A DNA stretch of 64,000 nucleotides from Paraniabella defluvii (GTDB taxonomy: Bacteria; Bacteroidota; Bacteroidia; Chitinophagales; Chitinophagaceae), in contig CP079215.1 in NCBI GenBank assembly GCA_019316985.1, positions 434,001 through 498,000 of the forward strand, written 5' to 3'. Below the pieces are notes generated by a model, which was given only the letters and a program-made list of their open reading frames with translations, ran no database searches and was not told the DNA's origin. The position numbers and the translations under genes are program-made. How positions within the stretch are numbered: position 1 is the stretch's first letter; every line of letters begins with the position of its first letter. Of this stretch, positions 10,108 through 21,978 are shown in pieces.

Positions 10108-11836
10108 TTATTTGTAGTTTGGATTTTGAGTTAAATTAGGGTTATAAAGCACATCGTTTTGCGGTATCGGATACAGGTTATACTTATCGTCAACATCCTG
10201 GCCAACATGATTGGTCTCACCTGTTGTAGCACGGCCTTTCCATTCCCAGTTATACCCTTTTGTAAAAACACCAAACCTCACCAGGTCGCTCCTTCTCCAG
10301 TTTTCTGTCCATAGTTCCCTGGCCCTTTCATCTAACAAAAATGTCAACGTCAGCTGGCTGTCTGTTACTTCGCCATTGGCCACATTACGTGCACTAAGGT
10401 AAGGTCCGGAGTTATAAGCCCTGTTCCTCACCTCGTTTACATACGCCAACGCTTCGGAGCGATTGCCACCGGCGGCACCCCGTAAAATAGCTTCTGCTGC
10501 CATTAAATAAGCATCGGCTTTCCTAAACACCGGGAAAGCAATATTCGAATACTTGGTAGGCGTAGATTTGGCCCTGTCTTTTGTAACATTTCTCCATTTC
10601 GTCATAGTATAACCGTAATAAATAACCGAGGTTACGAATGGTGATCCATCCTTCCAGTTTTCCTTTAAAAGTGCGGGCTTATCAACTACTCCTCCCGATT
10701 TATAAGTGGCTGTTAAAGGCCCGCCCAGCAATAAGGAGCGCTTGTCCTTTTTCCTGTCGCACCAGGGATCTGCCGGATTAAAGTCCTGGTCTTCCGGCAA
10801 AAATTTATTAACAAATGTTGTAGTTAAAGAACCGTTGCTGCTATAGGTTTCAGAGATACCATAATCGACAAAGTCAAACATATAATTGCTGATCGGGAAC
10901 TTTAGCAAATAATTCGTTACACCTTCGCCCTGCATCTTATCGGTATCTGTGGGTATAGCCCAAAGTATTTCATTACAGGTGTTATTATCTTTCAGAAAGT
11001 TTTCGATGTACTGTGGCGCCAGGGTATAATTAGGATCCTGGATCACCTTTTTCGCATAGGTCAATGCATCAGTATAACGAACATTACCCGTATAAACCTG
11101 GGCATTCAGGTAAAGCTTAGCAAGCAGGAACCATGCAGAAGCCTGGTTGGTTCTCCCAAAAACTTTTTTAGAAGAGGGAGCCATCTTATTTTCAATATCC
11201 AGCAGCTCTTTTTCTACATATTCAAATATTTCTTTCCTGCTTTTTTGAACCGGGTAAGTTCCGTTGGGAGATGTGTCATCTATCCAACCAACAGAACCAT
11301 AAAGATCGCAAAGCAGGTAGTATTGATAGGCTCTTACAAACCGGGCCTCTGCACGCCAATAATCTACATCATTTTTCGCCGCATCCCATACACCATATTT
11401 TTCCATTACGCTTTTTTCGGTTTTTCTTAAAAACTCATTGCATAACGCTATAATAATATAGGCACGGTAATAGAAATACTGGGGAACTCAGTGCCGGTGG
11501 TCCAGTTAAGTGAAACAGTGGACGGAATACCATAGCCGGTACCGGTGCGGTAAATAATAACATCGGAAGGAGCTTCCTGCACCCAGAACAATGATCTTAA
11601 ATATACACTCCGTCCTCCATCCCAGGCTACATCATTACCCCTGCGCCTCCCTGACCGGCAACTGCCATGGCGCTGTATATTTTTAAAAACACACCATGAT
11701 ACCCTTCATAAGTAGCATACACTTCATCTTCCATTAACGCGGTTGACGAAGTGGGCTGAAGATCCAGTTTTTCGCAGGATAAAGCAACCACGCTTAAAGC
11801 TAATACAAACAGTAAATACCTGAATAACTTTTTCAT
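10108..11836 (-). CDS. SusD/RagB-family nutrient-binding lipoprotein
   Basis: About 575 residues, split by indels between 11406 and 11627. The N-terminus MKKLFRYLLFVLALSVVALS is a lipoprotein signal with Cys in VVALSCEKLDLQPTSS, the typical SusD start. The middle holds the TPR-like helices (YWRAEARFVRAYQYYLLCDLYG), and the C-terminus has the SusD signature YPIPQNDVLYNPNLTQNPNY. SusD proteins sit on the outer membrane and cap the paired SusC transporter to bind the ligand. The gene starts 11 bp after susC ends and the phosphatase gene follows, so the three are probably co-transcribed. Confidence 0.92.
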
Positions 11837-11847
11837 ATATCTCCGAA

Positions 11848-14800
11848 TTAGAATTTTAAGTTTAATGAAAGCATATACATTCTTTGTTTAGGAGTACTTG
11901 AGCCATCAATACCACTATACACTTCCGGGTCTATACCGGGATAGTTGGTGATAGTGGCTACATTTTGTATGCCGGCGCCCAGGCGAAGGGAACTTTTATT
12001 CTTAAGAATACGGTTAAATGTATAGCCTAATACTATATTGTCGATTTTAAAATAGTTTCCTTTAAAAAGCCAGTAATCAGAGAAGTAGTGTTGTTTAGCC
12101 CATTCGGGTGCCCATCCTCTGAAAGTATTGGTGGGATATTGATTAGAGGCATCGAAGAAAGAATTATTACTTCCCGAGCTCATCGTTTCCCAATAAACAT
12201 ATTGACCGAATGCATAGTGCATATTGCTGCCCAGGTCCCATTGTTTGTACTTAACTGAAGTGGAAATACCGCCATAATAAGGTACCAACGAGCTTTTCTT
12301 TGTATCCCATTTATTGGCATCGGCCGCATCATCGGCCACATATTCCTGAGAGCCCGGAATATCAGTATTATAATTGGGATTATAGAACTTTTCAATAGGC
12401 TTGCCGTTGTCATCATAAGCTTGCCTTGCCAGATAATAAGTATAAGGTGTATTCCCTACTTTATGATATTGGGCATAACGATTAGAGCTCGTATACCCGT
12501 TTTCACCCAGGTCTTTTCAGGCGGACCATCATACACTGTCAGCTTTTCTATTTTTGATGCATTCCAGGCGAAATTGAAATTTAAGTTCCACGAGAAGTTT
12601 TTAGTTCTTACCGGAACGCCTCCTATGGCAAACTCGATTCCTTTACTCGACATTTCGCCGATGTTCTGGTCAATTGACTCGGCAAAGTTCGAACCGGCCG
12701 CTACTTTTACAGAATTCATCAGGAGGTTTGAGGTATATCTCTTATAAAGATCAATAGCGCCATACAACCTGTTTTTAAAAAGCCATAGTCCACACCTATA
12801 TTGGCCGTTTTGGTAACCTCCCATTTTATTGACCGATCAAATGCAGAGGGGCGGTAAGTGGTATAAAACTCATTTCCCTCCCTGTACATAAAATTAGAAG
12901 TAGAAGCATAATACGTAGCCTGGTAAGCATAATCATTATTAATATTCTGCTGGCCGGTACTACCATAGCTTAACCTGAAACGCAGCTCATTAACATTATC
13001 TGAATTTTCCAGGAACTTCTCGTCGGCTATATTCCAGGCAAAGGCAGCCGAGGGAAAAAGCCCCACCTTGTTTCGGGTGCAAAACGTGAAGAAGCATCCG
13101 CCCTGAGCGTAGCGGTTAATAAGAACCTGTTAAAAAGCTTATAATTCAACCTTGAAAACCAGGAGGCCATTGAAACAGCACCTTCATTTGAATTTTCTAT
13201 GCTTCCCGAAACCAAAGTACCGTCGTTATACTTAACCTCACTGGTGCGGGAACCATATTTCTGCATTTCATAGGTATGTCCCAGCGTTATATCAAACTGA
13301 TGATCGGTCAGAGCCTTGTTATAGTTCAGGTAATAATCCAATACTGTTCTCCGGCTGAAAGAAGTTCCGGTTGAATGAGTGGCTATGCCTCCCTTACCCA
13401 AATTTACATTAGATACAGACCAGGTTTCGGGCATATTATCACGCCCCTGCGACATATTTTCCGAGTGATAATTGCTGTTGCTTACTCCCATATTTAAAGT
13501 GAGGTCTTCCCAACCATGCACCTTATAGCTTAATAAAAATTAGACTGAAAACGGTTGTTTTTATCATATCCCAGGTCGGGCAATGTGGCACTTGCAACCG
13601 GATTAGATGGTCTTTGTGGCTTATTCCCTTTTTCATCAGCGCCATACATAAAATACCCAAAAGCTTTTTGCGGGTAGCTAACTCCATTTACCGTTACCGG
13701 GCCATAATCAAAATATACCGGCTGCGTAGGATCTGTAAAAGCAGCAGACGAAATAGAACTACCGCTATTAGGAGTATTAATGTAGGTATACCTTAAGGTT
13801 GCATCCAGGCTCAGGTGCTTGTTTAAAAACTTAGGAGATAATGCCAGCGTAGTAGTTATTACATCCCTTTTTGTGTTAATAACGTTTCCCTGCTCCTGAT
13901 TATAGCCGGCCGAAAAACGGTAAGGAGTGTAAGGAACGGCTCCGGCAACACTTATTGTATGCAGGTTGGTAAAACTGGTTCGGGAAATTTGTTTCTGCCA
14001 GTTCGTATTTTCATTTCCCAGCAATGCGGTATTCCATCCCCTTTTCTCATATTCAGCTTTGAACTCAGCGGCTTCATAAACATCGAGATATTGCTCTATT
14101 TTGTTTAAATAAATATCTCCACGGTAACCAATCTCCGGCTTTGTAAATTTATTTCCAACACCCGCGCTTCCCCGCTTGGTTTTAACAATAATTACCCCGT
14201 TGGCTCCCCGCGCCCCATAAATTGCAGAAGCCGACGCATCTTTTAACACCGTGATGCTCTCAATATCGTTAGGGTTTACAGAAGATAAGCTTCCTTCTGT
14301 CATACCATCAATAACTACTAATGGCTCATTAGAAGCATTTAAGGAAGCTCCCTGCCGGATCCTCACCGTGCCGCTGGAACCAGGAGCGCCCGATCCGAGG
14401 GTAACCTGTAAACCGGCTACTTTTCCCAACAGTAAATCTGTTGTTGTAGTGGCTTTCACCCTGCTCACTTCATCAGGTTTTAATACGGTAACCGAACCGG
14501 TAACATCCTTTTTTTCACGCCTCCATAGCCTATCACTACTACTTCGTCGAGATTTTGAGCTGCAGGATCGAGATGAACCGTTAAAGTAGCCTGATCAGCT
14601 TTTACTTCAGCAGTTTTATACCCTACACCCGAAAAAACTAAAACAGCCCCAGGCTGCACCCGCACTTGAAAGTTTCCTGCCGAGTCCGTCAGAACGCCTC
14701 CCCGCTGCCTTTAATTAAAACACTGGCACCCGTAATTACCTTACCGGTTGCTCGGTCACTAACGGTACCCTTTACATTGATTGACTCCTGCCCAAGAACC

Positions 14801-14874
14801 CCGGTTGATATCATCAACTGCCCCAGGAGCAATAGGATTAAGAGCCGGTTTTTCTTCCGGATAAAAAAACTCAT
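11848..14874 (-). CDS. SusC/RagA-family TonB-dependent outer-membrane transporter
   Basis: About 1,005 residues in at least six frame pieces. Order seen: signal peptide with LLLLGQLMISTGVLGQ, carboxypeptidase-regulatory-like domain (VKGTVSDRATGKVITGASVL), TonB-box region LDEVVVIGYG, plug domain with the SusC signature GSSGTVRIRQGASLNASNEP, VVIDGM and SITVLKDASASAIYGARGAN, then a long barrel ending MYMLSLNLKF. It imports large ligands across the outer membrane with energy from TonB/ExbBD. It forms a pair with the downstream SusD gene. A DUF6377 regulator gene lies upstream on the same strand with a 218-bp gap. Confidence 0.93.
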
Positions 14875-14971
14875 GATGGAATGGATTTTGAAAAATTAGA
14901 TGATAAATATGGCTTGCATTACTTTCCCGAAAATATCAGTAAGAATGATGGTTTGAGTCACAGGTAAAAGA

Positions 14972-14979
14972 CAAAAGTA
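14972..14979 (-). promoter_or_regulatory. Possible -7 promoter box before susC
   Basis: TACTTTTG on the minus strand fits the Bacteroidota -7 consensus TAnnTTTG and lies about 98 bases before the susC ATG. No convincing TTTG -33 element sits at the usual 19-base spacing. A second weaker candidate (TTTG, 20-base spacer, TATATTG) lies a little further upstream. Confidence 0.25.
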
Positions 14980-15092
14980 GGTAAATCGAGGATGCCAGGC
15001 ATCATTACAATTTGACAATCAACAATATACAAAACAACGTTGAAGTTAACAAAGTAGATAACTGACGCCGGGAAAGTAGTGGTAACTAAAAC

Positions 15093-16734
15093 CTATTTAC
15101 CTATTTCCTGTATTTTTTTCATAAAATCGTCCTTAGAAATAGCCAGTTTATTCCTGATACGGAGTTTGTAATTATAAACAGTTTGCGGTGAATAATGCAG
15201 AAAGTCGGCTATCTTACTACTATCGGAAATGCCCAGCCTTACAAGTGCAAAAACCCGTAGCTCCGGAGTAAGGATGTCACCCGCTTTAGGTAATACCTGT
15301 TCTTCTTTTTCAACAGCGCATTAAATTCCTCGATGAACCGGGGTATATATTCAGAAAAACGGCGTCAAAATTTTGGAAGAATTCCTTCAGTTCGTGAGTA
15401 ACGAGGCTAGCAGCACCGGTAATATTCAATGCCTCTTCTGTTTGTTTGGCTTTGAGTTTTTTGTGTAAATTGACACGGTAATTTTCCAGCTTATTAATAT
15501 AGGACGAGCAAAGGTTAAATACATATCCTATATAAGCTTCCTTTACCCGGTGCGACTCTGAAAGCCGTGTATTCAAGTCTTTTAATTGCTCGTTGATCAG
15601 GGTTAGCTCGCCGTTTTTCTTTTTACCAGTAACTCTGCAGCCGATATCCTTTTCAGTTGTTTATAAATAAAGCCTATGCAACAAAGCAGCACAACGGTTA
15701 AAAGAGAGATCAATACCAGGTACCTGAACAGGTGATCCTTGTCTTCCTTCATTTTTTTATCGTAGGAAGCCGCTATAATAGGAAGCGCCTCAGATACTTC
15801 GCTCATGCGAAAACGGGCTTTGGCAAACTGCGCATCTTCCATCGAACATTTGATATAGGAATACGCTCTTTCCAAATCACCCTCCTGGTACATCAGAACT
15901 GCCAGTTTTCGTAATGCTATATAACTTTTCACCGCGCCCTCCATATCGCTCCTGGCGGCCAGGGCCAGGTATCTTTTCTGTTCCTGCTTATTTCCTGCGG
16001 CTTCATAAGCATAGGCCACCCCGTATGCCAGAACGCCGGTTTCTGCCTTATCGGCCAGTGCCTGTGCATAACAACGGCTGATCACCGATAAAGCTTCTTT
16101 CTTTTGCCCATTTTCAATTAACCGGCCATTTAACACCAGCTTATAAGTTAAAGAGGCCGTATCAAAAACCTGCAGCAGCGAGTCTTTGTAAACAGTAACC
16201 AATCTCTTATATCGCTCCCGTTCTTCTTCTGAAAGAGCGCTCTTTAGCAACAAGGAGTAAATAGAGTGGTAAACATGAAAATAATATCCCCATTGCTCTT
16301 TGTCTAATTCATTTTTTTAATGGGGCCCATGATATCAAAGGTTTCTTTGTACATCCCCATTTTCCCGAGCATCTCGGCTATATTCATTTCGGCTTCATAC
16401 AGCATTTGCCTGTTATTAAGCCGGGAAGCCATTCGCTTTTTTTTTCTTTTGCCGCTCTTAGAGCAGCGTCCAGGTTATAATGATCGTATTCTTTGTAAAG
16501 AAGGCTATACAGCTGGTACCGGTACAGAGGATCATCGTTGTTGAATATTGCAGCTTTCAGGCTATCAAGACGATGCTCTTTAACCATAGCGAACTGCTGC
16601 CGGCTGGCTATCGACTGATCTAATATTTGTAATAATGACTCAGTTGATGGTTGAGCGAAACCAATAAAACTCAAAAAGAAAAACGCTGGTACTATTAAAC
16701 AAAGTTTCTTTATATGCAAAGCAGGTATACTCAT
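15093..16734 (-). CDS. DUF6377-type membrane regulator (TPR, TM, LuxR-like HTH)
   Basis: About 547 residues over several shifts. A signal/anchor (LCLIVPAFFFLSFIGFAQ) is followed by TPR-like helices (YRYQLYSLLYKEYDHYNLDA; YIALRKLAVLMYQEGDLERA), one transmembrane helix (FRYLVLISLLTVVLLCCIGF), a coiled-coil linker (LKAKQTEEALNI) and a C-terminal helix-turn-helix with LTPELRVFALVRLGISDSSK then FLHYSPQTVYNYKLRIRNKL. This matches DUF6377 regulators of Bacteroidota, commonly next to SusCD loci, where a periplasmic TPR sensor is linked to a cytoplasmic DNA-binding domain. It probably controls the downstream susC/susD/phosphatase genes. Stop is at 15093-15095. Confidence 0.8.
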
Positions 16735-17034
16735 GAGCAGTAAGGGTTATGCACAAATATACAGGTAACATATATATTATTTCATTTAACTAATGAAGCC
16801 CTATTTCACAGAGGAGTTCCCCCTGTACACTTTAAAATGCTACGATCTTTAAGTTTTGCAGCGTTAGGCATTAACAGCGGGTATTACACTTTTTACTATG
16901 CCATTACCAGTGCTATAGCTATTTACGTGGCAGAAGGGTAAAGTAATATAGAAAGAAAGTGTATTAATTCTGCAGTGTAACTATATGCTTCTAACATTAT
17001 TAAAGAAGCTAAAAGTATGCGGCTTTTTACATTT
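16735..17034. other. Intergenic region, one tiny hydrophobic ORF
   Basis: Between a TonB receptor end and the regulator start there is AT-rich sequence. The only thing noted is a 34-codon plus-strand frame (16837-16941, starting MLRSLSFAALG) that would encode a short hydrophobic helix. It has no clear ribosome-binding site and no known relative, so I do not call it a gene. Confidence 0.4.
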
Positions 17035-19201
17035 TTATAGTTTCCATCTTACCGAGCAATTTATAGCCCGGCCATCTATAGGTGCCCAAATGGGTTTAAA
17101 TACAGGAGTGGTGACACTTCCGGTATAAAGCTGTTCTTTTTGCTTTGCCGGTAATTCAATAAATTCTCTCCATTCAATACAATACTAAAGTGGTTGCCTA
17201 TTGCTTTCTCCAGCATTGCTGCCATAAAAAAATAGCCGGGTGTTTTCGTATCATTATCTCTGTATTGTGATCCGGTATACGAGCCTTCCATACCCAGCCG
17301 GGAACCTGCTTCTTCAAAATCTTTAACTATAGTAAAAGCAAACCTGTTCTTTGGCGTAAGCGGGATAAACTGATTCTGCAACAAATATTTTCTTTCGGCA
17401 ATGGTAAAAGTATAGCCCGTATATAATTCCCATTCGTCCATTACGGCACGGATATAGGTATCAGAACCTCTGGAAACAATGGGTTTGGTTTCATTATTGA
17501 AAACCACATCGCCATTAGTTTGCACATTACCCACAATAGGGCGCGTTAATTGAGTAAGAAAAAATGCCTGGTTAATGAAGAGCTCATTTTTATCGCCCCA
17601 ATGAAATTTATAATTTACTTCGGCATTATAGCCAATAGATTTTTCGGCTTTAATATCAGCCGGAAGCGATAAAATATTCTGGATGGCATAATCGGTGGTT
17701 TGAGGCGCCAGGGCATTGGGTATTTTGTAGCCAAAGCCAATACCGGCGCGGGTAGCCCAATGTTCATTAAGGCGATGAAATATCGCTACCCTGGGAAGAA
17801 AAAAATTGCCGTAGGTAAGCTGGTAATCATTTCGCAGCCCCGCTTCCAGCGTGGTTTTTTCTTTGAAAGTCCAGGTATTTTGGGAAAAAGCCCAAGTGTA
17901 TTGTTTTTAAAATTATTGAGCGGGATATCGCTGGTATGCTTTTTAAAACGATCGCCGGTAGCATTTACGCCCGCTACAAAGCTGTTTGTTTTATATGGAA
18001 CAAATAATGTCAACTCGGAAAAATAGTTCTGCTGGTTACCGGTAAAATCAATATCGTTGCTGCTTATAGTACGATCAAAAGAGCTGATACTATTTTTAAA
18101 CTCTACCCTGTTATTATTGTTCCAACTATGTTGAACGGACAGGTCAAAACTATTCCGGCGGAGGGTATTTTTTCAAAATACCGATGTACGGCATCTGCAT
18201 TTCCTTCCAGCACCTGCATATCACCGCCGTTTCTTTTTTCAAAAGTTGAGGTATAACCAGCAGAAATGGTGGTATTATCGTCGGGATAAAAAAACAAACG
18301 GGGATGTAACACCAGGCTGTTTAAAGCGGCAACATCAGAGAAGCCATCTTTATTTACATCCACGGCTTTCTGGTAATTGTAGCCTCCAAAAAATGTGTAA
18401 CCAACCTGCTTATATTTCTTCGACAGGTAAGCACTAAAGTTGGTTTCTTTCAGAGTAGTTTGGTTAATGCTTACAACCGCTTCCTGTTGTATAGCCGGTT
18501 TCCTGGAAATGATATTAACTAAACCGCCGATAGCACCGCCACCGTATAATGTGGAAGCCGAACCTTTAATAAGCTCAACCTGCTTCAAATCCAAAGGGGG
18601 GATACTTAATATGCCAAAGCCACCGCTAAAACCGTCGTACAAAGGCATCCCGTCCTTCAAAATCTGTGTATACCTGCCATCAAGCCCTTGTATCCGTACA
18701 TTGGCATTACCTGTAATGGCGCTGCTCTGCTGAATTTGTACACCGCTTACATCGCCCAAAATACTGGCAATACCTGCGGGTTTTATAACACTTTCTTCTT
18801 CCATCTCTTCGCGCCCCAGCACCTCCACTTTTAACGGCGAATTTTCTATGTGCAGGTTATTTCTTGAGGAAGCAACGATGGTTACCTCCTCCAATTCTTT
18901 TTCATTTTCAGCAAGCGGTACCGTCAGCGTATCAAAGGCATAAGGAATTGTTATCGTAAGCTGCGCCTCTTTATAACCAAGAGCAGTAAAATACAGCTGC
19001 ACACTTCCCTACTCAATTGCAGGATAGCTATCCCGGCTTTATTAGTATTAGCAACCGGCTTTTTATTTACGGAAACAGTTACCCCTTCCATAGGTTCTTT
19101 TGTGGCTTCATTGATTACTTTGAAAGGTAAAGTATTTTGGGCATAGATTAAAGGAAATTGCAGTTAAAACAATAAGAAAAAATGCTTTTTTTTTTAAACA
19201 T
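17035..19201 (-). CDS. TonB-dependent outer-membrane receptor
   Basis: About 722 residues in several frames. ATG at 19201 gives a signal peptide ending near IYAQ. Then come a carboxypeptidase-regulatory-like domain (VINEATKEPMEGVTVSVN), the TonB-box-like ELEEVTIVASSRN, and a plug with ILGDVSGVQIQQSSAITGNA, VRIQGLDGRYTQILKDGMPL and LIKGSASTLYGGGAIGGLVN. The barrel ends with the typical aromatic C-terminus PIDGRAINCSVRWKL (stop 17035-17037), which needs one shift beyond the nominal stop at 17076. It is of the CirA/FepA-like type, not SusC. It is the last gene of a tight five-gene set with a PAP2 phosphatase, an LTA-synthase-like enzyme and a two-component system. Ligand unknown; siderophore, cobalamin or metal chelates are possible. 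Confidence 0.88.
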
Positions 19202-19225
19202 CCTTATAATTTTTGAACGGGGTAA

Positions 19226-19904
19226 TTAATGTTTCTTCCTGCCCCATTTGTATTGGTGCGTCCAATAGCTCAATTTCATAGAAAGAATACCAATACCCGC
19301 CCCCACCAGCACATCGCTTATGTAATGCCTGTTATTGGCTATTCTTAAAATGCCAACCGTACCTGCTATACTATAGGCGGCATAGGGCATCCATTTGAAC
19401 CGGTACTTGTATTCTTCACTTAAAAAAGTGGCTGCAGCAAAAGCGTTCGCTGTATGTCCGGAGGAAAGGAAAGATAATTGGAACCATCAGGACGCAACTG
19501 GTGTGCTTCCTTTTTTATAACGCTTACGGTGAGCATGTTCAATAGCTCTCCTTTTATCAGAATGGCTGTTCTGTTGGCCAGGTCTGTTTTTGATCGAATC
19601 CCAAAGCATCCAGCCCGTAGGCAATAGCAATCGGGCTGTACTGCAGGTAATTGTCGAAGCTGGTACCAAAATGAAACAGGTGTTCATTGCGCTCTTCAGC
19701 AATTTCATTTTTACAGATTCAGGCCTGTTACTGTTAAGGGCAATGCCCAGGCCTGTTAGGGCTACCGGAACATACAGCTTTCTAATTTTAAACCGCTCTC
19801 CACGCTAATGCCGTATCTTTAAGATGCGTACTGTCTGTTAACTGCGCATTTAATGTAAATGAGGAAAGCAGCACCAGCAAGATAGCTGCACACCGTTTTA
19901 TCAT
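19226..19904 (-). CDS. PAP2-superfamily membrane-associated phosphatase
   Basis: About 226 residues, with shifts near 19790 and 19490. A signal peptide (MIKRCAAILLVLLSSFTLNA) is followed by the three acid-phosphatase motifs: KKEAHQLRPDGS (motif 1), SFPSGHTANAFAA (motif 2) and RIANNRHYISDVLVGAG (motif 3). PAP2 enzymes remove phosphate from lipid phosphates such as phosphatidic acid, undecaprenyl pyrophosphate or lipid A. It lies 29 bp after the LTA-synthase-like gene and 24 bp before the TonB receptor gene, so all are likely co-transcribed. A periplasmic lipid phosphatase is the best call. Confidence 0.85.
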
Positions 19905-19933
19905 GAACCAATATTTACAGGTATTTTTTTCAA

Positions 19934-21958
19934 TTATTTTGAATGCATCTTACCATTTTTAAATCGCTCGCTCGCCGTTTGGTAGTATGCTATGGTTTCG
20001 TCAGCCAGGTCTTTGTTTTGCACTTTTTGTTCTGTCAAGGTTTTATTATCATCGGCAACCCCGAATTGCTTTATCCTTTTACGGTCGTCAATTTGGGTAA
20101 ACAGGTTTCCTTTTAGCATTCCCAATGTCCTGTAATTTCCGATAAAAGCTCTTTCTTCGCCGGGTTTTACCTGGTTTATATCTTTGCCATAGAGTGCTGT
20201 ATTATAGTTCCAGTTAAGATATCCAAAGAGTGTAGGCATTAAGTCGATCTGTGATGTCAGCCTTTCTATTTTTTGTGGCTGGCGTGGCAGGTTGTAAATG
20301 ATAGCCGGGATGTGATGCCTGTCGATGTTGATTTCCCATTTTCCTGCGCTGCTGGCGCAATGGTCTGCTACTATCAGAAATACCGTGTTGTTAAACCAGG
20401 GCTTATTCTTTGCTCCGGCAATAAATTTTCCCAATGCATAATCGGTATATTTTACGGCTGCATCCCTGCTACCTTGCGGCAGTTCTATTTTCCCGGCAGG
20501 AAAAGTAAATGGCTTGTGATTGGAGGTGGTCATTACAAACTCGAAGAAAGGCTCATTAACATTGCTGCTTCTATCAGCGTACTTAATGGCCTGTTTTATA
20601 CAGGTCTTCATCGCAAATGCCCCAGGCATTTTCAAAGCTTACCTCGCTGGCTGCAACATTATAGCGATGTGTATTAATATGCTCTGAAAGAGGGTTACCC
20701 CGATCCCTGTCCACGATATCAAAACCCTGTCCGCCAAAAAAATTATTCATATTATCAAAGTAGCCATCGCCACCATAAATGAAATAGGGATGGTAGCTTT
20801 TCTGTTTTAAAATGGTAGCTACCGAAAACAGGTTTTGATTATCAGGCCTCCTTACAATACTATTGCCTGGAGTGGGCGGCACGCAAAGTGTTAGCGCTTC
20901 CATACCCCTTACAGTTCGGGTACCTGTTGCATATAAATTAGTGAAGAAGATGCTTTGATTAGCCAGGCTATCATAATTGGGAGTAATGTTGCTATTGTTA
21001 CCAAAAGCTTTTAAAAAATCGCCGCTAAAACTTTCAATAGCTATTAAAATAATATTGGGATGGTGTTCACTTTGACCTTTTGTAAGCCTGTTAATATTAT
21101 CCCATTCGGGAGTACTGTAAACCTGGTTTTCCTGTAAAATATATTTTTTTCACCAGGGCATATGCGTTTTTTTCTTTGAGTGTAGGATAGAAAGTATCAT
21201 AGTCTAACTCATTCGACCTTAAGGCCGCAAAAAAAAGAAAAGACACCATTTTTTCCCAATTCATTTATCACCAGGTTATTGCTGAAGTCAGCCTGTTTAT
21301 TTTTCATTAATCCTAAAAGAGAGCCTGCAATAAGTAATAAAGGTATTGCATAAAGAAAGCGGGTGCGAACAGGAGCTCCCGTAGAAAAAGTGTTTTTAAA
21401 AACGCCTGCTTTGTGAAAAAGTAAAAATGTGAGCGCCACTGCAGCAATCAACGCAGTAATAATTAAAGGCAAGGGATAGGATTGGTTGATATTGGATACT
21501 ACTTCGTAAGTGTATATCAGATAATCTACCGCGATAAAATTGAATCTTACACCAAATTCATCCCAAAAAGGAAATTCTGCCATCAGGCTGAAATAGATAA
21601 TAATGAGTATAACGGCCAGATAGCACCAGGTGAATATTTTGTCGGCCCAGCAGCCAATCCATCTTTTGGGGAATAGTAAAAGATAAAAAATATATAGCAG
21701 GAGAAAAGACAAACCGGTAGCAGTATCGAAAACAAACCCTGTAAAAAATGCTCTTAGAATATAGCGTATATTAAAGCCAACCTGCTTAAACGACCAGGCC
21801 AGGAAGATAACCCTGCTAAGCAAAGAAAGCACTATATATATCCTTAAAACAGCGAAGAAGGTTGCGAACCGGCCTTTTATAAAAGTATTGAAAAACCCTG
21901 CCGAACTATGTTTGATCTCCATGCTTTGCTCCTTAAAAAGAAGCAAGCTATTTATCAA
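19934..21958 (-). CDS. LTA synthase-like sulfatase-fold transferase
   Basis: About 675 residues with breaks near 21200 and between 20903 and 20583. The N-terminal third holds five predicted transmembrane helices (for example YIVLSLLSRVIFLAWSF and FVFDTATGLSFLLLYIFYLL). The periplasmic domain follows: the catalytic Thr in GTRTVRGMEALTLCVPPTP, FIYGGDGYFDNMNNFF, HKPFTFPAG, and VFLIVADHCASSAGKW with the metal-binding Asp-His. These are features of the LTA synthase/phosphoglycerol- or phosphoethanolamine-transferase group. Bacteroidota have no teichoic acid, so transfer of a polar head group onto lipid A or another envelope glycan is more likely (inference). Met13 (21922) is an alternative start. 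Confidence 0.85.
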
Positions 21959-21978
21959 TTTAGAATAAATTTTGAATT

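Noticed and set aside
11848..14874. Classical polysaccharide-utilisation locus
   Set aside because: No glycoside hydrolase, lyase or surface glycan-binding protein gene is adjacent; only a phosphatase follows susD.
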